From Bradysia coprophila (taxonomy: Eukaryota > Arthropoda > Insecta > Diptera > Sciaridae), in NCBI RefSeq assembly GCF_014529535.1, contig NW_023503370.1:248001-312000 (forward strand): a DNA stretch of 64,000 bases. The letters run 5' to 3'. A model generated the notes under the pieces. The model was not told the origin of the DNA. It worked only from the letters and a program-made list of their open reading frames with translations, and did no database searches. Position numbers and translations under genes: made by a program. Numbering within the stretch: the stretch's first letter is position 1; each line of letters starts with the position of its first letter. Of this stretch, positions 58,901-64,000 are shown in pieces.

Positions 58901-60255
58901 AGACTCTAAAAAACAATCTCATGCAAAATGGATTTCTGGCAGCTGTTGAATATTGCTTGAAAATTACTGTCAAAATACCGACAGTCACTTTTTGACATAC
59001 AAACGGTTCCAGTGCCGACACCTTGCCTTCCTCAGTTCTAAAGCAATTATTCTGGTGTTGAAAGGGTGCAACCAGCTACTAAGTCAATGATTTAGTCTAC
59101 TTTAGTGATTGGATTGTTTGGCTACGCTAATATTGTTTTTAAAGTTGTAATGCCTACGATGGACGCTTTAATACTGAATCCTTTCCACGACTATTCTGAT
59201 TAACATTTTTGATGTGAGAGTCATATAAGACAGTTTCTAAGCGTCTAACTCATGATTTCCGATGTGCGTAAATGATCTCTATTTACTACTCTGTACATTT
59301 CAAATACATTTAACTTCAATGAAGTTCAGCTTCAAAACTATTAATTTCTTGTGACGGTTATAGAGGTACAAAGTAAAATGCTTACAAAAAAGATTATTCA
59401 AGTGGCTCAACGTGCTCATAATACGAAGAAGAAAAATCGTTTGCGATCTATTTCATGCAAGAAATCCCAAGAAACACTTGAGAACGATACAGTTTCTTTT
59501 ACCACTTTGGTAATATGAACCGTGCGTGCTGCACCACGCGTCCCATACCATATTGAATGTGGATGTTTGTTCAGTAGCATCATCAACACATTTACAGTTT
59601 CTGATGATATTATACCATGGTCTGACAAACAGCTAATGATTCTCAAAGTATGTCCTAACAAATGAATCAAGGTTTTCTCAGAGCAAACAAATTGAAATAT
59701 GATTATGTTTCCCATTGACTCCCATGACTCATCCAATCAATTAATTTGCGTTCGGAATGATTTTTATTTACTTATAACAGACTGGTTCATTAGCGATTAA
59801 TACTAGGTGGGCAGTTTATTATGTTATTTGGTATTATAAGAAACGAAATGATTCAGCCTGTCATTAGTTTATGTTTAGTTAAATTTTTGTCAATTTTGAC
59901 TCATTTATGTAAAAGATTGTCCGACCTCAGATTCCGAATAATAAATGAGGAATTCTTAGAAAATCTATTTCATGAGATCTGGTTTTAATTCGCAAACTTT
60001 TACCATGTTTAAACGTCGAATCCAACGATGATTAATAATTTAAAAAAAAAATGTTTGTTAAATCAGGTACGTTACACTGGATACAGAGATCGACCCCAAG
60101 ATCAACGGCAAGTTCACTTTCAACATTATTGTCGCGAAGGACACACTGAAATTGCATTCGTAGCATCCGGAACAAATCTGCAATTAGTTTTCAATGCCAA
60201 TCAAGGACCGTACACACAGGAACGTGAATGTGACTTCGACAAAGAGCACGGAAAG
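55918..60255 (+). CDS. Bgb: Brother/Big brother, CBF-beta subunit (5' two coding exons)
   Basis: Non-DNA-binding partner of Runt-domain transcription factors; it raises their DNA affinity and stability in the nucleus. Exon 1 is 55918-56085, starting at the MMNDAAAL methionine; an upstream in-frame GTG was not used. It encodes MLPYDTIGLYEQPKPRF, FKMPRVVPDQKSKFESDELF and RRLSRESE. Exon 2 is 60067-60255, phase 0, with VRYTGYRDRPQDQRQVHFQH, CREGHTEIAFVASGTNLQLV and FNANQGPYTQE, ending at GK|GTACGT. These match the conserved CBF-beta core; the N-terminal extension is the insect form. The second half of the domain (NGVCV..GW..L..LDG) is not found before 64000, so later exons lie beyond the window. 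Intron 1 is 3981 bp and holds a MITE at 57727. Bro and Bgb cannot be told apart from this part. Confidence 0.95.
56086..57716. other. Intron 1 of Brother/Big brother, first part
   Basis: Contains an open plus-strand frame of 191 codons (56713-57288) with a hydrophobic, F/L/Y-rich translation typical of AT-rich noise or an antisense relic. No gene is claimed. Confidence 0.45.
57727..57983. mobile_element. 257-bp MITE with 10-bp target duplication (intron 1)
   Basis: Flanked by perfect AGTGACGGAC at 57717-57726 and 57984-57993. Terminal repeats are AGAGTAATTATACCTAGAGA (from 57730) and its complement TCTCTAGGTATAATTACTCT ending at 57982. Inner arms include ATGTGGTCCCAAC / GTTGGGACCACAT. No ORF. 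Confidence 0.88.
57994..60066. other. Intron 1 of Brother/Big brother, second part
   Basis: No repeat with clear ends. A minus-strand frame at 59416-59736 is unusually long and protein-like (see findings) but not assigned. Confidence 0.4.
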
Positions 60256-63200
60256 GTACGTTCGCAATAAACTTTTTTTTTTTTCATTTCTTCATTTTTC
60301 TCTGGAAATATTATGCACATCTTTGATGAAAGGACACCGTTTCAAAGATGTTTTCGGGCGTTTAAGAAAACATTTTAGTTTTTTATTACCATCATGCTGA
60401 ATGGTCCTTTTTCATTGTTAATGTTTCTGTCATTTTTTTTTTATGAGTGTGTGCTACAACAAATTTGAAAGTCGAGTATCGTGACGAATGAATTAGTCAT
60501 GTTGATTTTGCTGAATGTGGAAATGTTCGACTAACAATTATGAGATCAATCATTTGGATGTTATTTGAATTGACGACACGTCTGTTCTGCATACTTAAAA
60601 TTATTGATTTTCGGTTACAAAATTTGCCAAGGAAAAAACTTTTTTTTTATTAGGGAACCATTTTGGATTGTACAACAAACATGCGCAAAATTTTGTTTTA
60701 TTTATTCTCCAAGTTATTTATACTCCAAACGATGTAATACATAACATCAGTATACGGCAAGGGTGTACGCTGTGTATATGGTAATAGATAAATTTTGCCT
60801 TATGTATTTCTCCCCTCGACCATTTAAACGAAACATTTTTATCATCCGAAACACTAGTAAAAATTCAGGGTGGCATCTCATACCTATGTATAACAAAACA
60901 TAATTTTATGTATGTTTACATCGTATCTATCAAAAATATCAATAAATCATTTTCTCGAGAAAATGCGGAAAATAATTTTAAAATGGGTGGATCTGGTAAA
61001 AGGGATTGCTGAAGTAATTTGTGCGTTAAATGTCTTTTGAAATCATTAAGGGTTCTTTAAAGTTGAAAATGGCACGTTCCCGGTAATTTCTTGGGTTCAA
61101 CATTTATTTATTATTTTTTTCAGATACCATATAGATGGTATGTAGATGGTGTGTGTGGCGCAGTTGAGTGGCATTACACTATACTTATTTATGAAAATAA
61201 ATATTGCTAGCATGTGTTTTGTAAATATTATCTTTTAGAAATTTTCTTCCGGCGTCACTGAAAGATGGATTAATGGATTGAAACTTGTGCTCTATTCAGT
61301 TCTGATATATGTGTCTTTACCATAAGGGCAAATGGCTTAAATTCTTTTTTTTTCTTCGGTTTATTAAAATTCAAGGTTTAATTATCTGTCAAGGGCTTCG
61401 TCTCGGTCATAAATTTGGAACTATTTTTCATAAGAAAAACAGCCACGAATATCATTCTTACGATTTGTAAATATTGGGGTTGGAAATACTTGTAATTTAG
61501 TGTTTTGTCGTTGGTTCACCTGAGGTTAAAGCGGAAGTATTACAAAAGAATAAAGGTTACATATGCGAGGATTGCCGTACTTCTCCTACTAAACAGACTA
61601 AATGGGCTAATTGGGAATATATTAGATTAGCCCCCCATTGGGGTTAATCTCATACGATTTAGTCCATTTATTACAAGAAGTGCAGCGAACATTTAAAAAA
61701 TCTTGGGAAAGCACAGGCCTATTTTAAAGAATTTATTTCCAGAAAATTCCACACAAAAATCTGAAATCCTATTCTTGTTTCTCTTAAATCTAAAAAAAGC
61801 AATGAAAAATTGTTATTTTAGAAAGAGAGACATAAAACGTGGCTGAAAAATTAGGGAAATCAATTCCCCTAAAATAGGCCCTGACTGGTGGTATGACTTA
61901 TTTATCGTTCACAGAAGAACATCCGTTAAATTTACTACTTCTTTTGTTAAGTACAAAATCTTTTACTTCATTGATTTTCACACAGATTTTCCACTATATA
62001 AAAGAACACAAGCCAGACCTTGTCATAGTTGTTTCTAACAAATTGCTAGTCTATCTCTTTCTGAATATATACGAGACTAGACTTTGTCTTGATTTATACC
62101 TTGTTTTTAGAAGAATTTCTTTCCCGGAAAACCGTCGGAATATTTTATTCGATGACAGTCGATTCGCTAATAAATAAATAGAATTTCCAGCCTAACTCGT
62201 AATATTTTGATTCGATTTTTTCCTGGTTATTATTATTGTTATAATTGGTTGGACATTTTTTTTTATAGAACTTGTCACTTCTGCATCTTTTGTATTTGAC
62301 ATAAATGAAGCAATAATTTACGAGAATCAATGAGTTTATAGAAACACGGGTGACCGTTGACCAAATGGTTTCGAATTTCGTTCATAATAGGATTTTACGG
62401 GTATTTGTTTAATAAGAAAATCCAGACGCGATACAATGTGTGTGCTTTTCGTAATAAATAGAAAAGGTGAATTAACAATATAAAATTGGGTTTTGAATGT
62501 ACACACAGCAACAAACAGATCCGTTGGTTGTTTGAGATTTATTTTAAAGTTTTTTTTTAAATGTTTCTAAATGAAAATGGTAAAAAATATATTTTTGTTC
62601 TGTAAATATCGAAGAAAATCTTTTTTTGTCATTGTTAATAAAGAAATATTAGAATTGACTCTATATGTGACAACTGACACCTTTATATCAGCAAAAATTA
62701 TTGTGTTCCTTTGAAATACCAATATGAACGTTATCTTGAATAGGTTTCGTAAAAGACGGGAAATACTTTGATTTTTTTCTTATGCTGCCTTTTTGTATAT
62801 TTGTTACAAAATATTGTGATAAATTTCCTAATGCAATGTAACAGGTAAAATTCGGTAGTATTCCATTATTATGTTTTTGCCTAGGCCAAAAGGTCCAAAC
62901 GATTTATATTTCTAAATGATCCTTACACATCATTTCTTAGAAAATTAAGATGTTCATTTGTTGGTCGTATGTATTTTTGTTACAAATAAACAACAATATA
63001 CTGTTGACCTTCCTACCCAGTTGTTGTTTGCAAATTGATAATGAAATTATGTTTGGATGATTAATGAACCGAGATTTTTTTCTCATCATCATCTTGTTCT
63101 TCAGATGCTTTCAAATCTCCAATCTGTACCATTTATTCAACTCAATATTATGACATTAATTCCAGGCAAACAGATGTATGGAATATCTGAATGCTATTAT

Positions 63201-64000
63201 GAATTAAATAAAATAACAAAAGATTTATTAATGCAACATTAACGGGTCCGAACATTCTGATCTAATTCTATCCAATTTTTTTTCGACTATAATTTCTGTT
63301 CAACTGTTACAACATTCTGTAAGATTTCATGCTGAGGCGTTAATAATGTTAGATCGAAAGTAACAAATGGGACAGATTTTTTGTTCGATTAAAAAATCGT
63401 AAATATTTTGTCCTCTTTAGCACCGTCAAGCACCCCATCGATACCGTATCCCGTTGATTATTTTTATTTTATTTTTCATTTCGAACAATTGCATTTAAAT
63501 ATGCTTGCGTTGAATTGTGATTGAAAAAATTCAACGACACAGAATGGGGACGCAAAAGGGTTGCAACACAACGTTAATCAGTTATTTTATATGTTACAAC
63601 ATTAAGCTTGTTATACCTTCAACCATTCGCACATTAATTTTACATGTGGAACAAAATTGACTAAAATTATATCATAATTTTGAGTGCTTCTGTTGCAACG
63701 CCTTGACCGTTGGTCATCAATTGTATACTCTTACAATCAATGAATATATTCCGTCGATGAGCAAGCTCATTTCGTGAATAACAACATTACAATGCCAAGC
63801 TCAACATGTTGGGTTAATTGAATAACAGGCCTCGAAAATTCATATAATTATTGATGTGAAACAGAGAATATTTCAATTCAACCAAAGAGGTTCAGGAGAC
63901 TAATAGAGACCGCGTATTGAACAGAACAATGAGGATCAATATCTCTTTTTAATGGCCAACGAGACGAACCGGTAAATGTAGTTTTTTTGATGTATAATTT
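60256..64000. other. Intron 2 of Brother/Big brother (incomplete), no other gene seen
   Basis: AT-rich. Contains a hairpin ATTAGCCCCCCATTGGGGTTAAT near 61627-61650 within a wider imperfect inverted repeat (61588-61670), and a diverged GGCTTCGTCTCGG motif at 61393-61406. No exon of the CBF-beta C-terminus was found. Confidence 0.5.

Overview
The window is AT-rich nuclear DNA from an insect, most likely a dipteran. The basis is two highly conserved genes with Drosophila-like sequences, kat80 (katanin p80) and Brother/Big brother (CBF-beta), plus short GT-AG introns and a dense load of insect-type transposable-element relics. A lower fly such as a fungus gnat would fit, but that is a guess. There is no sign of bacterial, viral or organellar DNA, and no rRNA gene, intact tRNA gene or CRISPR array.

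Genes. I reconstructed six spliced genes by hand from acceptor/donor sites and reading phase. (1) kat80, + strand, 282-5599, ten exons, 783 aa, complete; intron 9 carries nested foldback elements and an in-frame alternative terminal exon with its own AATAAA. (2) A GNAT-fold arylalkylamine N-acetyltransferase-like gene, - strand, 15399-16337, four exons, 244 aa. (3) A paralogue of it, - strand, 30129-31053, four exons, 243 aa; the first three exons have exactly the same lengths (360/167/111). (4) A small secreted DUF1091-like protein, - strand, 33053-33992, five exons, 218 aa. (5) A secreted, Gly-rich (collagen-like) 770-aa protein of unknown function, - strand, 46668-49038, two exons. (6) The 5' two coding exons of Brother/Big brother, + strand, from 55918 and running off the right edge, with introns of about 4 kb and more than 3.7 kb.

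Mobile elements and repeats occupy most of the rest. There is a non-LTR retrotransposon with endonuclease and reverse transcriptase (42.5-45.2 kb) abutting a piggyBac relic (45.2-45.9 kb). There is an inverted duplication of a jockey/R1-type reverse transcriptase fragment (28.2-29.1 kb), a Penelope-like relic (50.3-51.5 kb), an RTE-like fragment (53.1-54.0 kb) and two LINE C-terminal scraps. At least ten foldback/MITE insertions are visible, several with clear target-site duplications. Others are a ~45-bp minisatellite (27.7-28.2 kb), a palindromic satellite array (49.4-50.0 kb), ~122-bp tandem repeats (22.1-22.5 kb), and a dispersed hairpin family marked by GAGGCGAAGCCGAG.

The remaining long intervals (about 8.4-11.0, 11.4-15.4, 36.2-42.5 and 60.3-64.0 kb) are AT-rich and show no gene I can support. 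The genes do not form a functional cluster. The most informative items are the alternative kat80 ending, the duplicated acetyltransferase, the orphan Gly-rich secreted protein, and the hairpin-forming loci.
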